Position numbers and translations under genes: made by a program. From contig CM063294.1 in assembly GCA_032173965.1 (NCBI GenBank), positions 11,522,452 to 11,586,451 on the forward strand: a stretch of 64,000 nucleotides of DNA, in the 5' to 3' direction. Shown in pieces: positions 39,826 through 52,525 of this stretch; position 1 is the first letter of the stretch; every line of letters starts with the position of its first letter. The notes beneath the pieces were generated by a model. That model was not told the DNA's origin. It did no database searches and was given only the letters and a program-made list of their open reading frames with translations. This stretch comes from Sitta carolinensis. Lineage: Eukaryota; Chordata; Aves; Passeriformes; Sittidae.

Positions 39826-42800
39826 GTGGTAAGGAGGGGGATGTTGGTGAGAGAAGTGGCACTGGAGGGAGCAGAGCTTGGGGAAGCCCACAAGGAGGTT
39901 GAGCAAAGCTGCCCCATCCCATGGAGGGTCAGCCCTGCCTGCAGGCTGCCTGTCAAGTGGCTGTGCCACCCCTGTAAAACCCCCAGGAACAACTCCCTGG
40001 TCTTTTCCAGGGAGGGACTCACAAGAAAATGATCTTGTACTTGCCAAGATAAAAAATAGCTCTAGGAAATGCACCCTTGCAAGGGACACCCCCACACTCT
40101 GCACCTGCCTCAGCACTGTCACAGACATCAGTGCAACTGGGATTTTTCTCTTGAGGGGAAATAATCCAGTATTTGGTCAAACACATGGAGCAATATTTGC
40201 AAAGTGTAAGCGAAAGCATTGAAATTCCTCATTTGCAATGCAAGCTGTCAGAAATGAGGGTGTGAAAAGGGAGCTGTGGCCCTTGCTCCTCCTTGAGAGA
40301 TGCTGGAGGAGCAAGGCTGCAGTACCAGCATCCCTTTGTCCTTTGGTGCCCAGGCTGGGAACTCCAGCTAAGTAAAACCACAAAGCTCAGGTGTTAACTC
40401 CACAAAACCGAGGGGGTAAAGATTTTTGATGGGTCTTCTTGCTCAGGCTGTGGCTGGGGGCTGGTGGGTGAATCTCATTAGCCCAGTTCCAGTAAAATGC
40501 AGAGGAGGCTGTGCTTTGAGACTCCTGCTTTGAGATGGGGCTGGGCCCAGACTCAGCCTGCAGAGGCTGCTCCTGCCTGGCAGGGACCTCCCAAACTCCC
40601 ACCACGAGCTCAGCTGAAGGAGGCTCTTTACTTCCCTTCATAAGGAAACTGCAGGAAGGTTCATCCCCAATGGCCTCTGGGGATCCCTCAGCCTTCATGG
40701 CTGCTGTCCCCAAAAATCACAGACCCACATTCACATCTGGGTGAAGCCTTTGCTTCCTCTGCCATGAGGCAGCTCCTCCTGGAGCAGCTTGGGTGCACGC
40801 TGGAGCTGGCTCACACCTTGCCCAGCTGAAGCCTGCATTTGGCATCATTAAGAAATATTATCCTGGTCCTTTTTATATTTTTCCCCCCAATTTATAGCTC
40901 CTGGCTTTGTGCAGCTCTTGGCTGCTTTCTCAGTCCCCAGCTGGTCATCCAGGACTGCTGCATTAGTCCTTAGCCCTCCAGCCAAGGATGCTTTTTGCCA
41001 TTGTCCCCAGTACACAGGGCTTTGCTTGAACTGGTGTTAACAGATGGCAGCAGAAATAGCTCAGAAGACTTAAAACCCTGCTGCTCTTGAAACTTTTATT
41101 TAGCTACAATAGCTCCTGTGTGATCCCTCCTTGGGTCGCTTGAGCAACAGCTGGAGACTAATGTGGGCTGTGACTCTAGGGGACGACCAAAGCCAGAGAA
41201 AAAGGCCAGCAAGGATAGTGGCAAATGTGATGATCTTGCTAAGAAAAGCTGTAACAGAAAACCCAGAGCTGCCCATAAATCCCATCACCTTGTTATGCTC
41301 CTGAGCAAAAAACAAAGCTGAGGTAAAAAAACATCACAAAAAAGTACGCTGCTGTAAAGCCTGTGTATTGTAAAACTCAAGACATAAAAATAATAAAAAA
41401 GCTGCAGGAAAATCTGGAGGCACAAGCTCTGACCAGCAATACAGAGCATCCCAGGCACATTGTGGGCAGGAGAAGGCAGCCAGTGAGGTTTCAGCATCAG
41501 GCTGTGGGGTTTGACTGGCAAAATTTGGTCTTCCATGTGTTCAGCTAATTAAAATTCCTCGGACTAAGAAATAATCATATGCATTATGAAGTGTTTTCCC
41601 CCTGCTAATATTTTAATTGCCAGCTACTCCCTGCTCGGGGTGGGGAAAGGGGAATAAGAAGTTGAGAAGTCGCCGTGACTCATCTGAAGGAGCAGATGGA
41701 GTGAGGAGGGGGCGAGGGGACAGGGCAGGGATTAGCACTCGGCACACGCCTCCCCACACAGCCCCCTCACTGCAGGGCTTCTCTCTCGGCACAGCCAGCA
41801 GAAACCTGTTCAAACAACAGGTCTTGCATTAATATCTCATCCTCTATAAATAAATCAATAAAGGAAGCTCTGTTTGGCTGCTCCTCCTCTGAGTCACTTA
41901 GGAGCCCCGTGATGCTTCAGGTCCTGCTTCATCCCTGCGCTTTCCCTCCTGGGCTGGATGTCGGTGGGAAGGGGACATCACCAGCCCCTCTCTTGCATGG
42001 GCAGAGAGAGGCTGTGCAAGCCCTTCTGAGCCCTCCAGAGCTCTTTCAGGGGCCCCATGCTCTTTTGGGGGAGCAGCACCTCAGCCCTGGGGAGCAGTCT
42101 GTCCCGGAGGTTTGAGGTTTTTCCATTTGTTTATAGCATCGATGCTTTAGAGTTCCTGAGTCAAAAAGGAAAGTTTCAAGCCTGCTGCTAAGTCCCTTAC
42201 AAATAAATGACTTGGAAAACATATTGGGGTGCTGGGGGGATGTGCTGCTGTGTATTTCCACGGAGGTTAGAGATGGAACTGCAATGGTCCTGTGGGAACA
42301 GCGCTGCTGGGGTTCTGCACCAAGGGTGGCCCCATCCCAACATGCTGGCCGTGAAACCGAAGAGGGTTTGGCATAAGATGAAGTGGCTAATTAAGAGCCT
42401 CTAAAGATGAAAATGTTGATGGGAGCATGGGACAAGAACAATTCCCTCTGAATGTCTGCAAAACATCTGGGCTTTGCATGGCTTTGCCTGCAGTCGGTTT
42501 GGGAATTTAACACAACACTCAAGAGAGCAGGGGTGAGAAACCCAGAACCTGCTTTGTCTTTTCTCCATATGTGCTCGCAGGCTCCCTATCATTTTTGTGG
42601 TCTGTTTATTCTTTTTTTTCCCAACAGCTTGTGTCTTATTGAGGAATTATGGTCTAAACCACCGTGGCCCTGAGGGACCAGGGTTCTGAGCAGGGAAATG
42701 CCTGTAACACCTCCCAGGGTGGATGGATGCTGGCAGATACTGCACTAGAACAAAAAGTTCAGGTGGTTTAAGACAAACTGCGTGTGCTGGGTTTTAATGT

Positions 42801-42895
42801 ATATGCAGAGCTGCCCTGGTTTCTGACAAAGGCAAGAGACTGGCATTTCTGAGTCTGCAGCTCATGAAAATTACTTACAGCAAAAATTATTAATA

Positions 42896-43840
42896 TTACC
42901 TCCAGGAAGCTGGTGCATGCAGCCATTGATCAGCACGGTGTCCCACAGTGGAGATTTCTGCTTTCCTGGAGTATTTGTTCAGGTGTCCAGAGCTGAGCAG
43001 CTGCTGGAGACAAGAGCCTGGTGATGGAACAGCCACAGAACTGGGTGTGAGCTCTGCCAGGAGCAGCATTACCAGGGGTGATTGTCCCAGAGGGAGCAGG
43101 GCCAGCCCCCCTTCTCTCTCATGTCTCAGGCAGGTCATCGGGAGGCACATCAGCTCCTCTGACAGGAAGAAACCCTTTTCCAAACAAAGGGTCTGTGCAC
43201 TCACATTGCAACCCACAGTATTTTCTGGGCAGCTCACCTCAAGCCCCTCATTCACTGGGTGTCCTTGCTGTCCTTGTCTGTGTTTGGCATCCCTTTGCTC
43301 CCTGGTGCATGCAGAAGTGCTTGCCACCCCTCCTTGCACCCGAGTCCCAAGGGTGAGCCGAGGCCCTGAGCATCTGATTTTTAAGAAATCAAAGTATTGT
43401 TTCTCCAGCACTGAGCTTCCCCCCTGTCCCCTTGCTGCCTGCATGTTCAGTGAGGGAGCAAAGGCTGCTGAGAGTATGGAGGGGACCCTGCAGGGCACCT
43501 GTGACTCAGGATAAATCCTGGTTGCTAACCCTGAAATACTTAAAAACATGAACAACTGGTATGCCCTGGACTTCTTCTCCTCTCTGGTTCCCAGATACCT
43601 CGGGAGTGCATGAACAAAGGGCTGTGTTCCACCTATGAATCCACTGTAGTGCTCAGCTGTGCTGAGCATGTTGTGCTCAGTTAGGAGCAGGTAAGCACTG
43701 TCAATGCACGTGTTAGGATTGCAACCTGTGAGCTTTTTCCTCTCCCCTCCCCTCTCCTGCCCTCCCCTCCACTGGGCAGCTCCTTTTACTGCAGCCAGAC
43801 ACTGATGGGTCCATAACTCAGGGCCGGTGGAGCTCAGCAC
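42896..43840 (-). other. Unexplained 314-codon open reading frame, probably non-coding
   Basis: The frame is open for 314 codons from a GTG. The first ATG is at 43,669-43,667, giving a 257-codon ATG frame. Unlike the other long frames here it is not built from tandem repeats. I recognise no domain, signal peptide or membrane segment. Residue use is scattered, with many Cys, His, Gln and Ser, more like translated non-coding DNA than a protein. No splice sites or polyadenylation signal tie it to a transcript. It could be chance in stop-poor DNA, a decayed retrocopy, or an unannotated exon. Confidence 0.12.
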
Positions 43841-46682
43841 AGTCCCAGTGTGTTACAAGGTGATCAATAATAAGTAGGAATTAATGCACTGGAAATGATG
43901 GATTCAGAGTCAGTTTGGAGCGTGGCTGGGGGCTGTCACTGCTGCTTGGCCTTGTGGGGACAGCAGAGCAAGTCGTGGGTCACAGGCAGCTCCCAGGGCA
44001 TTCCCTGCCCCTGTCTGGGCTCAGAGTGTCCTGGCTCTGTGTTTAGTAGGGGGAAAGCAGCAGTGTTTCCTCTCCTGCAGCCACTAAATACTGCTCTAAT
44101 AATCAAAAAGCTTTTCATCTCTGTAAACCACATCCTGCTAATTCTTCCTGCAGACACAACCCAGAACCCATCTTCTCCCACCTCACTCGTTTTCCACTTT
44201 CTCTGACCCTTCATTGCCTAATAAATATTGTCTGATTCAATTCTGGAATCTGCTGCCATGGTGGTTGTCCTGCCCAGGTCAGGCACCATCCCTGGCTTGG
44301 CTGGCTCCTGTCCCCAAGTCCTGCAGGAGCAGCAGGGGATGGGAGGGAGGGGCTGGGTCCAAGTGGAGGGGCTGGAGCAGAAAGCTCCGGGATCCCTCCA
44401 CTGAGGAGGTGGAAAAGCCCTTTGACAGACAGGTCCTTGCTGCAGAGAAGGAGCTGTTTCTGAGGGAGCCATGGCCAGGAGATGACTTCTCTCCGTGCAG
44501 GATTGGTTCAATTCTTTGACCAAGCATGCAAAATGGAACCACGTTTTGGCCTGCACACCCCAAAGCAGTGATTGATGGCACTGAGGGGACAGGGGCCATG
44601 GGAACTGTGTGACAATTCAGAGACCTCAGCCCCAGATCAGGCCAGGGGCTGTCTGGGGTGCTTGGTGGCCTCAGAGCTCCAGGAGGGGTGGAGGATGGCA
44701 CCGTGTGGGCTGTGGCACTGGCACACCCCCAGATGTGGTCCCTGCCTTTGAGCTGCCCCTGGGAGGCACTGGGGGAGGCAGCACTCACAGCAGACACATC
44801 TGCACCTCTCCATGCCCCGGGTTTGCCAGTGCTGCTGTCATCTAAACAGCACTTCTGGTCTCTTCTGCCTCAAAGAGAGATCTCTCCATTTACAGCAAGC
44901 ACAGCCAGAGGGTCACGTATTTTGGGCAGCTGCTGAGATGAGGAGTCTGCAGGAAGCTCCCTGCATCATCTGCCGTGGTGAGCCCCCTGCCTCCAAATGT
45001 CTTCTGTAGCTGCAGACAGCAAGGGGCTCCTTTGGCAGGCTGAGCCCATCCTCACCCCCTGAACCGTGATGTTATAAACATGAAATCTCATCAGGGCTGC
45101 TGAGGAAAAAGCTCCAAATCACAAATACCTGCCATTACAGCGAGATGGCCAAGCAAACAGCTCCTTGCACCAGCTCTGCCTTCTAAGTGCTCTCAGCTGG
45201 GGTCTGATGCAGCTTCTTTGGGTTTGTCGTTCAAGAGAGAAAACAAATCCATTTGTATTTTAAACAGCAAAATCTTGGTCACTGCCAGATTCACTGACTC
45301 AAACCCCTTTGGCATGATGAATGTTTTAGCCAGGGAGTAAGAAAAGTGTTTTTCTTCCGTTGGAGGGTGGGTGGGTGCCTGGTTCCATCCCTTCCCAGCA
45401 GGAGCTCTGGGCACGTTGCTCCCAGCAGCTCTCCAGGCACTGTGGCGAGCTTCCCCGAACACTTTAGTGCATAATAGGACTGGTTCAATAATCCCATTAC
45501 AGCCTGTCTTCAGGATGCCAGGACTAATTGGCAGGCACTGGGACCTTCATCCCCAGCTGGAATTTTATTGCTCATCACAATTAACCACAATGCTAAAGTC
45601 CCTTGGCCACACATGTGCCTTTAGCTCAGGCTGGAGCCGTGTCCTGGCTGGGCACTCTGGGGCCCCGTTGTGCCCTGTCCCCAGCCTCCAGCAGGGAGGG
45701 TTCGCGGCTCTGGCTGCAGCTCATTTGCCTTTACTGCACGCAGTTTGCAGCTTAATGGGATTTATTTTGCGCATGGCCTGTTGGAGCTGCTCCTGCATGG
45801 AACGCTGGCTGGGAGCCACGGTGCCAGCAGAGCTGGGGAGCCAAGGACAGCCCCAGCCTGGCACGTGGAGTGGAGATGGGATGGGGAGGAACAGCCTGAG
45901 CTGGCACTGCCGTCGGAGGGGCTGTAAGAGGGGCTGGCACTAGGCTTTGCTGGGCTGGTCACGTTTCTCTCTCGAAGCTCTTGGCCTCTCCAGACTGCCC
46001 TTCTCAGCAGAGCACCTGACAAGTGCTTCCCTTTGAAGGCAGGCAGAGGCACGGCTCACACCAGTGCAACCGGCACATTTGTTGAAGTCAGCGGTTTCGG
46101 GTTTTTTCTGATCTAAAGTGGTTAAACAACAATTGTGGCTCATCCTGGTGGCTTGTTTTCATCTGGGATGAAAACTCCCTAGAAGTGGCACATCTTTTAG
46201 GGAGACAGCAGAGAGCTGAGGACAAACTCTGGTAATTCAGCTGCTGTAGCTTTTATTTCTTCCTAAGCAATTCAGACTTCAGAGACTCTGTTCCCACTGG
46301 GGCACTTGGTGGTGATGAGGAGTAAACTCCTGGCCTCTGTGTTTGCGTTTTCTACCCTCAGATGTGACTCAGATCCCAGTGTCACTGACTGAGCCTTTGA
46401 AAGCACACAAACCTCCACCCACAGCGTGTTCTTCAGCTGGAGACTAATTACAAGATGATACTGGACATGCCAAAACTTTACAAGGCTTCAGAAAGTGATT
46501 AGACAAATTCTAGGAAGAAAAAAAATCTATCAAGAGCTATTAAGCCTCAAGACAAGCTCTGGGACACAGATGGGAGGATGCCAGGAAAATGTCCCTGCAG
46601 ACTGTCTGTTCTCTCCACTACATCCACTCTTCCAGAACCAGCATCCTTGATTTGGCCCAGACACACTGATTTTGGGCTTTGC

Positions 46683-47000
46683 CTCCTCTCCTCTCCTCTC
46701 CTCTCCTCTCCTCTCCTCTCCTCTCCTCTCCTCTCCTCTCCTCTCCTCTCCTCTCCTCTCCTCTCCCCCTCTCCTCTCCTCTCCTCTCCTCTCCTCTCCT
46801 CTCCTCTCCCTCTCTCTCTCCTCTCCTCTCCTCTCCTCTCCTCTCCTCTCCTCTCCTCTCCTCTCCTCTCCTCTCCTCTCCTCTCCTCTCCTCTCCTCCT
46901 CTCCTCTCCTCTCCTCCTCCTCTCCTCTCCTTCCCTCCTCTCCTCTCCTCTCCTCTCCTCTCTCTCTTCTCTCCTCTCCTCTCCTCTCCCTCTCCTCTCC
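46683..47000. repeat. (TCTCC)n pentamer array, about 318 bp
   Basis: An almost pure CTCTC/TCTCC array on the plus strand (GGAGA on the minus), with a few short interruptions (CCCCTCT, CTCTCTCT, CTTCCC). One strand is entirely pyrimidine, favouring triplex (H-DNA) structure. All frames on both strands stay open because the unit lacks stops. Assembly copy number should be treated with caution. Confidence 0.97.
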
Positions 47001-47864
47001 GTGCTGGAGCAGAATGCCAGGCACATCTGGAGTGCTGCAAGGCAGCCTTTGGGATGAGGGTCTGTCATGGGAAAGCAAAGTGTGGCTCTTCAGACAAAAT
47101 TTGTTGAAAAGGGAGGAAAAGGAGGCTGGAAGAGACTTCTCTTGTTTTCACAGCTGAGGCTGGCATGCAGGAGTGACAAAGCCTGAAAGCCCACAGGATG
47201 CAGCCGGGGAGGGCTGTGCCATCAGGCTGCACCAGCAGCTGGCTGGGGCTGGGCTTCAGCTGCTGGAGAAACCACACCACAGATGATGGCTTTTATGTTA
47301 GATGTAGCCTGGATGTTAGAATGAGCAGCAAGCTCAAGTACATTTCAGCGCTCTCTTCATCGTTTTTATGTTGGGTAAAGCTCTGGTTCAGCCCATTTCT
47401 CCCAGGTAAAAGTTGTTAGTCTGAATAAAACCCTGCCCTCTTTCTGGCTCCAGGAACCGTAGTGTTGGTTCAGAGCCCCTCACCCTGCCCTGCCAGACCC
47501 TGGCAGCACAGTGGGATGCTGTGCCCCAAGCCACATCCCCAGAGAGGCAGTGTGCCGATCCCTTTGGGGTCCGGCTCCTGCGATCCCCCTGCCGGCGCCT
47601 GCCCCACTGATGTTACTTCTTCCCAAACAGCTGAGCCACTCCTGTGCCCACATCCTTTGGGGGATGAACACAGGTTCACTGCCTCCTCCTGCCCAGCTGG
47701 GAGGGGCTGCTGGCTTTGGGCTGCCTGGCCCTGGCAGGAGGAGACCTAGGGATGGGCAGAGGTGAGTGCTTGGCTTCTGCCTTCTCTCTGGTTCTGAGCT
47801 GTGCTTCCAGCACAGAGCTGTGTGTTGGGGCAATATTTCATGCTTGCCGGTGTCGGCTGATAAA

Positions 47865-48060
47865 CCTTTGATTTTCACTTCTGGGAATAATAGCACAGTA
47901 ATGAATTATATTCACAAGAATAACTGTAATAGTCATAAAACCGCAAATAGAAGAAAATTGTAAATCAGTCACCCCTTGTAATGTGCTTGCTTCATCTGAA
48001 TCACCCTCCCTGGGCAGATTATCAATTTTATTTGGCTTTTCCATCCTAAACTTTTATTAA
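47865..48060. promoter_or_regulatory. Candidate conserved non-coding element (unverified)
   Basis: A unique AT-rich stretch of about 200 bp with TAATGAATTA and ATTATCAATTTTATT-type cores inside GC-richer DNA, with no repeats. The regulatory role is inference. Confidence 0.15.
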
Positions 48061-48239
48061 GTGGGGTGCCTCATGCGTAAAAACACCAAGCACAGGCCAT
48101 ATGTTCCAGGGATTTATCTGTTTACTTTGCCTTCCTTCCCTCCCTCTCCCCTCCCTCTCCCAACTCTCAGGACCTGCAGGCATCTGACCTCGGACCATAA
48201 AAGACACATGTCCCCAGTGTCACTTTACCTTTATTATGC

Positions 48240-48267
<28 letters not shown>
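48240..48267. repeat. Poly(A) run, A28
   Basis: The longest pure homopolymer in the window. The sequence before it (TTTACCTTTATTATGC) shows no clear AATAAA signal, and no target-site duplication flanks it, so a processed retrocopy is not supported. Confidence 0.95.
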
Positions 48268-48270
<3 letters not shown>

Positions 48271-51200
48271 TGTCAGTGTTGCACAGGCCTTCCTCTGTGC
48301 TGTGCAGCATTAGCCAGACCCTGCAGCATGCTTAAACTTCCATGTAATTAAAATAGAAAGCCATCAGCACAGCTCCAGGGTAATCAAGGGGACACATCCT
48401 CAACCCCAGTGTGTCCTGGGCTGAAGATGCTGCTGCTCCCAGTCCACAGAACAATGCTCATCCTGAGCCCTGTGGGTCGGTGGGACAGCCCTGGGCTCCA
48501 AGAGGGGTGGGAGGCAGCAGGGAAGCATCAGGGGCAGGACGCTGACAATTTGCCTCTGTGCTGGTGACAATTTGTCCCTGTGCTGCTGGGACTGAGCAGA
48601 TGGAGAGTGTGACTGAAGGCAGAGCCATGGCACCAAGTGCTGTCCATGTCTGCTGTGTAACTCCCTGTGTTTTATCCTGGCCTGGGAGGGAGGCAGCAGC
48701 AGAAAAAACTTCTGGGCCCAAGCATCTTCTCTTGCTCAGTACTGCATAGTAATTTTTAGCAAAGTCTTCATCTTCTCCCTTTTTATTGCAGAATCATATT
48801 AAAAAAGTCCTTTTCTTTTTCTTCAAAAGCCACATGTTGAATGACTTTTTCCTTATCTTCTGTCAGAAATGTTCTGGTTTCAGTTGTGTTCAAGGGGTGC
48901 AAGGCTGGCACACAACCAACTCTAAATCAATGCTGATGGGAAAGAGGTGAGAGCAGCCCAATGAGCTGGGGAAAGGTGCAAATTCCAGTCAGCAGAACGT
49001 GGCTGCTGAGTTCAGTGACCCTTCTGGAGGCAAACTGCAGGCTGGAGTGGAGTTTGCTTCAGCTGGATGTGAACCTGCCAGGGCCTGCACAGTATTTCAT
49101 GGCTTTTGGAAACACCGACTGCAATTTTCCATCATAACACAGCAGGGGAAAAGGGAAAAACCACAGACCGTGTGATTTACGAGATGCTTCTCTTGGATTT
49201 CCATCTGTGATCTGAAATTACCAAGCAATGTAGAAACCCCGAATTGTTGCTCCAACTGCTCCCACTGTGGGTGCTTTTGCCATGATTTTTCATGCAGTTC
49301 CAGCTTCTTGTTGCCCAAGCCCAGCAGCCTTCAGTGCTGGCTCTGGCCCCTTGCCCAGCACCAGGTTGGTTTTGTGGTTCACGATGGTCAGAGCATTTCG
49401 GGTTATTACTGATGGCTAATGGAGCTGAATCCATCTGCACCCATCAGGGACTCTTGGTCAGTCTTTTTACAGCTTAGCAGGACCTGGAACATCTGTTGAG
49501 TGAAGGATGTTCTGGAGACCAACATTCTCTGCTCTGGCAAATAGCTCCTTGCAAACCCAGGCTCATTTGGCTGAGCAACAGCCTTGGCAAACCCTGGAGC
49601 TGTGAATGTGTTAGTGCAGGCACCATCCTGGGCTTTTCCTCCTGGCCCTGCACACGTGGGCATTGCTTGGCTTTTCATTACTGCAGCCTCAGGGGTGTAC
49701 CAGACAGGGGTCAGGGGGTTTTGTCCAGCTCCCCCATTCCTCCTCTCATCACTTCTGATGAGGGGCTGGGCCAGAGCCAGGCTATGATTTTCCCAGTCCT
49801 CCTGGAGGTGCTTGCATTTTCAGCCTGGAGGTATCTCAGACCACCAGCCCTGCTCCTGCTGCTGCTGGATTCGTTTGGGCTTTTCCAGAGCTCCTCTTTG
49901 GCCTCATCTAAGGAAAACCAGAGCCTGCCAGGCATGCACCATCAGGAAGGCTCCAGCCCTGCTGTGCAGCTTAGATTGTTCCTGGCTTTGGCAGAGCTGG
50001 AAAACGGGCTGAGAGCACCTGAGCTGCATTGGTGACTGTGCAGGGGGTGGGTGGAGGCCAGGCAGGGGCACAGGGTCACTGAGACTCCTGCAGGGGCTTC
50101 ACATAGCACCCAGCACCAGGAGTTACCTGCACCTCTGTGGTCCAAGAGGCTCTTCAGGGGGAAAGAACCGACACTGGAGCATGGAGAAGGGAGGTGGGAG
50201 TGGGAAAGCTTGAAGATACCACAGCATCTTCTGGAGGGTCAACCCAAGAGTTGCTCCCCAGAGAGGATCCTGCTTGCATTTTCCAGGTGATGGATTGTCA
50301 TGTGCTCCCCACTCCTCCATTTCCAGAGATGCCAGAGGCTGGGGGTAGCCCAGGGTGAAGAGCATGAGAGCAGAAAATCCCTTGTAGATCCCTGCAGGGT
50401 GTGTGAACTGCCCTTGGTCCTCCAAAAAGCACCGTGGGAATGAGTTGTTGCTTGTGCTGCTTCACAGCCCTGCAGGGGGTGGGGACAAAAACCGCGTAGG
50501 AATTGGATTTTAAAGGCAGGTTCAAAGTTCAAAAATAGCTGTAATTTGAACAGGAATCTGCTCTTTGCAGCCAATTAGCAAGGCTGTGAAAGCAGCAGGA
50601 GCATCTCATGTTTTGACAGCATTAAAAAGGCAACAAAACTAAACAGTGTGGATTGAACATGGCACCCACGAGAGCTGCTCAGAGCCGATCTGGTGGCGGC
50701 TGCAGCAGCACAGCAGGACCCAGGGACCAGCAATGCCCCAGCCTGCCCACCAGAACCAGCATCCTGCCCTGCCTGCCTGCCCTGCCCTGCTGGAATGCTG
50801 TTGGCAGAAGAAAACGACACATTTTTCATTAACTCCATCCAGAGCAGTTTTGCATGCAAGGGTCTGTGTTTGCTCCAAATTGTCCCCTCTCTATTCTTTT
50901 TGGGTTGAAAATGTTCTTGGGTGGAAAGGTCTGGGTTTGGGCTGTCTCTGTTCAGGGCAGGCAGCATAAGGGGTTGCTCTGTGTGCCTGGCTGTGCTCCC
51001 ATGAACAGATGAGTATGCAGCTGTTTCACTGTCCCAGCAGAGTGAATCAATGAGTCTTCAATTCATTTATTAATAAAATAATAATAATTAGTTTGCATTA
51101 ATTATTTTAGCAGACTTGGGGAATCACACAGGTGTGGCACAGTATCCGGGTGTCACCTTGGGAGGACAGAGGAGGAGGATTCTTCTTGAGAGGGGCTTCC

Positions 51201-51910
51201 CTGTGTGGTAGGGTGAGGGATGCTCCATTGTCCTGAGGAATGCAGGAGATGAGTCCTCAGGCGATTTCTTTAGGGCCTGTGAAACACTGAGGCTCCCAAA
51301 GAGGGAGATTTTGCTTCTCTCTTGACTAACAAACAGGGAAAGACTCCACATTGCTGTCTGGAGCTCACACACACGGCATTCCTCTAGGACCTGCTTGTAT
51401 CAAGAACCTCTCGATGCAATCGCTCATGGTGTTTTTAAGAAAAGGGGCTGATCTGATTACCACAGTGCAGCTGTGCCTGTAAGTGTGGGGCTCCAAGTGC
51501 CCTTTGTCCCAGCTGGAGGAGGGGAGGCTCTCCAGACACTTGCTGAGTGTGGCAGGAACGGGATCGAGCAGGATCCAAGACCCCTTTATTTTGGCACCTG
51601 AGAAGGGGGGAGACCCCGTCCCTGGGGACCTTCCTGATGAGCTGCGACCCCTTTCTCGGGATGCTTCCCTGGCAACAGCAAGCGGCCTAGGCGGTGGCTT
51701 TGGGACGGCTCCCGGAGCCTCCGCAGCATCCCTGCCCGGCCGCTGGGCCCGCTCCCCGGCTCCGCAGCCGGGGTAATGGGGGCACGGCGGAGGCGAAGGG
51801 GCGGCAGGAGGCTCTCGGGAGCTCAGCGACCCGCTTCCTGCTCAGGGTTTCTCTTCTGGAGCTGAACACTGGGAAGCAGCTCCCTCCTTCCCTCCCTCTC
51901 CCCTCCAAGC

Positions 51911-51932
51911 AAAAAAAAAAAAAAAAAAAAAA
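51911..51932. repeat. Poly(A) run, A22, after a pyrimidine tract
   Basis: CTCCTTCCCTCCCTCTCCCC is followed almost directly by A22. It is a compound simple repeat in the orphan GC-rich block. Confidence 0.93.
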
Positions 51933-52239
51933 GCTGTGACAGCTTGATTTAGGGCTGGATAATGAGACAATTGTGAGGAGGATGGGTACAGCGGGAGCCG
52001 TCGCTTGCCAAATCATTTGGCTTAATTGATCAAATATTTTTATGCATCGCTTATTCCTTTAAGGTGACCATAAGCCGCTCCTCCCGCAGCTCTGAAATGA
52101 AAAGAGCAACGCTGGAATTCACCCAGGCTGAACCCGGTGCGACAGACAGGGGCGGGGGGGCTGCAAGGAGCCCCCGGCCGCCGAGGGCTCGCCTGGCAGC
52201 GGGGCGGGCGAGCGGGTCCGGCCGCTCCAGAGCCCCCGG

Positions 52240-52525
52240 GCTCGCAGCAGGCAGGGACCATCAGTCCGGCAGGGCTGTACTCCCCCGGGGACGCAGCAGG
52301 CAGGGACCATCGGTCGGCAGGGCTGTACACCCCGGGGCACGCAGCAGGCAGGGACATCGGTCCGGCAGGGCTGTACTCCCCCGGGGCACACAGCAGGCAG
52401 GGACCATCGGTCCGGCAGGGCTGTACTCCCCCGGGGCACACAGCAGGCAGGACATCGGTCCGGCAGGGCTGTACTCCCGGGCACGAGCAGCAGGGACATC
52501 GGTCCGGCAGGGCTGTACTCCCCGG
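52240..52525. repeat. About 48-bp GC-rich minisatellite, 6 copies
   Basis: The phrase GGCAGGGCTGTAC recurs at about 52,268, 52,316, 52,364, 52,414, 52,462 and 52,505, giving unit lengths of 48, 48, 50, 48 and 43 bp. Units also share CCCCCGGGG, GCAGCAGGCAGGGAC and CATCGGTCC. Length differences are small internal deletions. Minus-strand translation gives a Cys/Pro-rich repeat peptide that I treat as an artefact. Confidence 0.93.

Larger units (their letters stand above)
32461..46682. other. Intergenic DNA without recognised genes
   Basis: No exon or RNA gene is supported. The stretch holds an A23 run (33,007-33,029), an AT-rich candidate element (33,490-34,100), a GC-rich part at about 34.2-35.0 kb with overlapping chance frames, a T-rich tract (39,761-39,825) and the unusual 314-codon open frame at 42.9-43.8 kb, described separately. 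No mobile-element end was recognised. Confidence 0.6.
47001..52239. other. Intergenic DNA without recognised genes
   Basis: No exon or RNA gene is supported. Contents include an AT-rich candidate element near 47.87-48.06 kb, an A28 run at 48,240-48,267, an AT-rich patch with TTAATTATT cores at 51.05-51.12 kb, an A22 run at 51,911-51,932 and, from 51.64 kb, the start of an orphan GC-rich block. Confidence 0.6.

Noticed and set aside
46530..47157. Arg/Glu-rich and Leu/Ser/Pro-rich open frames on both strands
   Set aside because: They are direct translation of the TCTCC/GGAGA pentamer array.
48180..48290. Processed retrocopy ending in the A28 run
   Set aside because: No coding similarity upstream, no AATAAA at the right distance and no flanking duplication.
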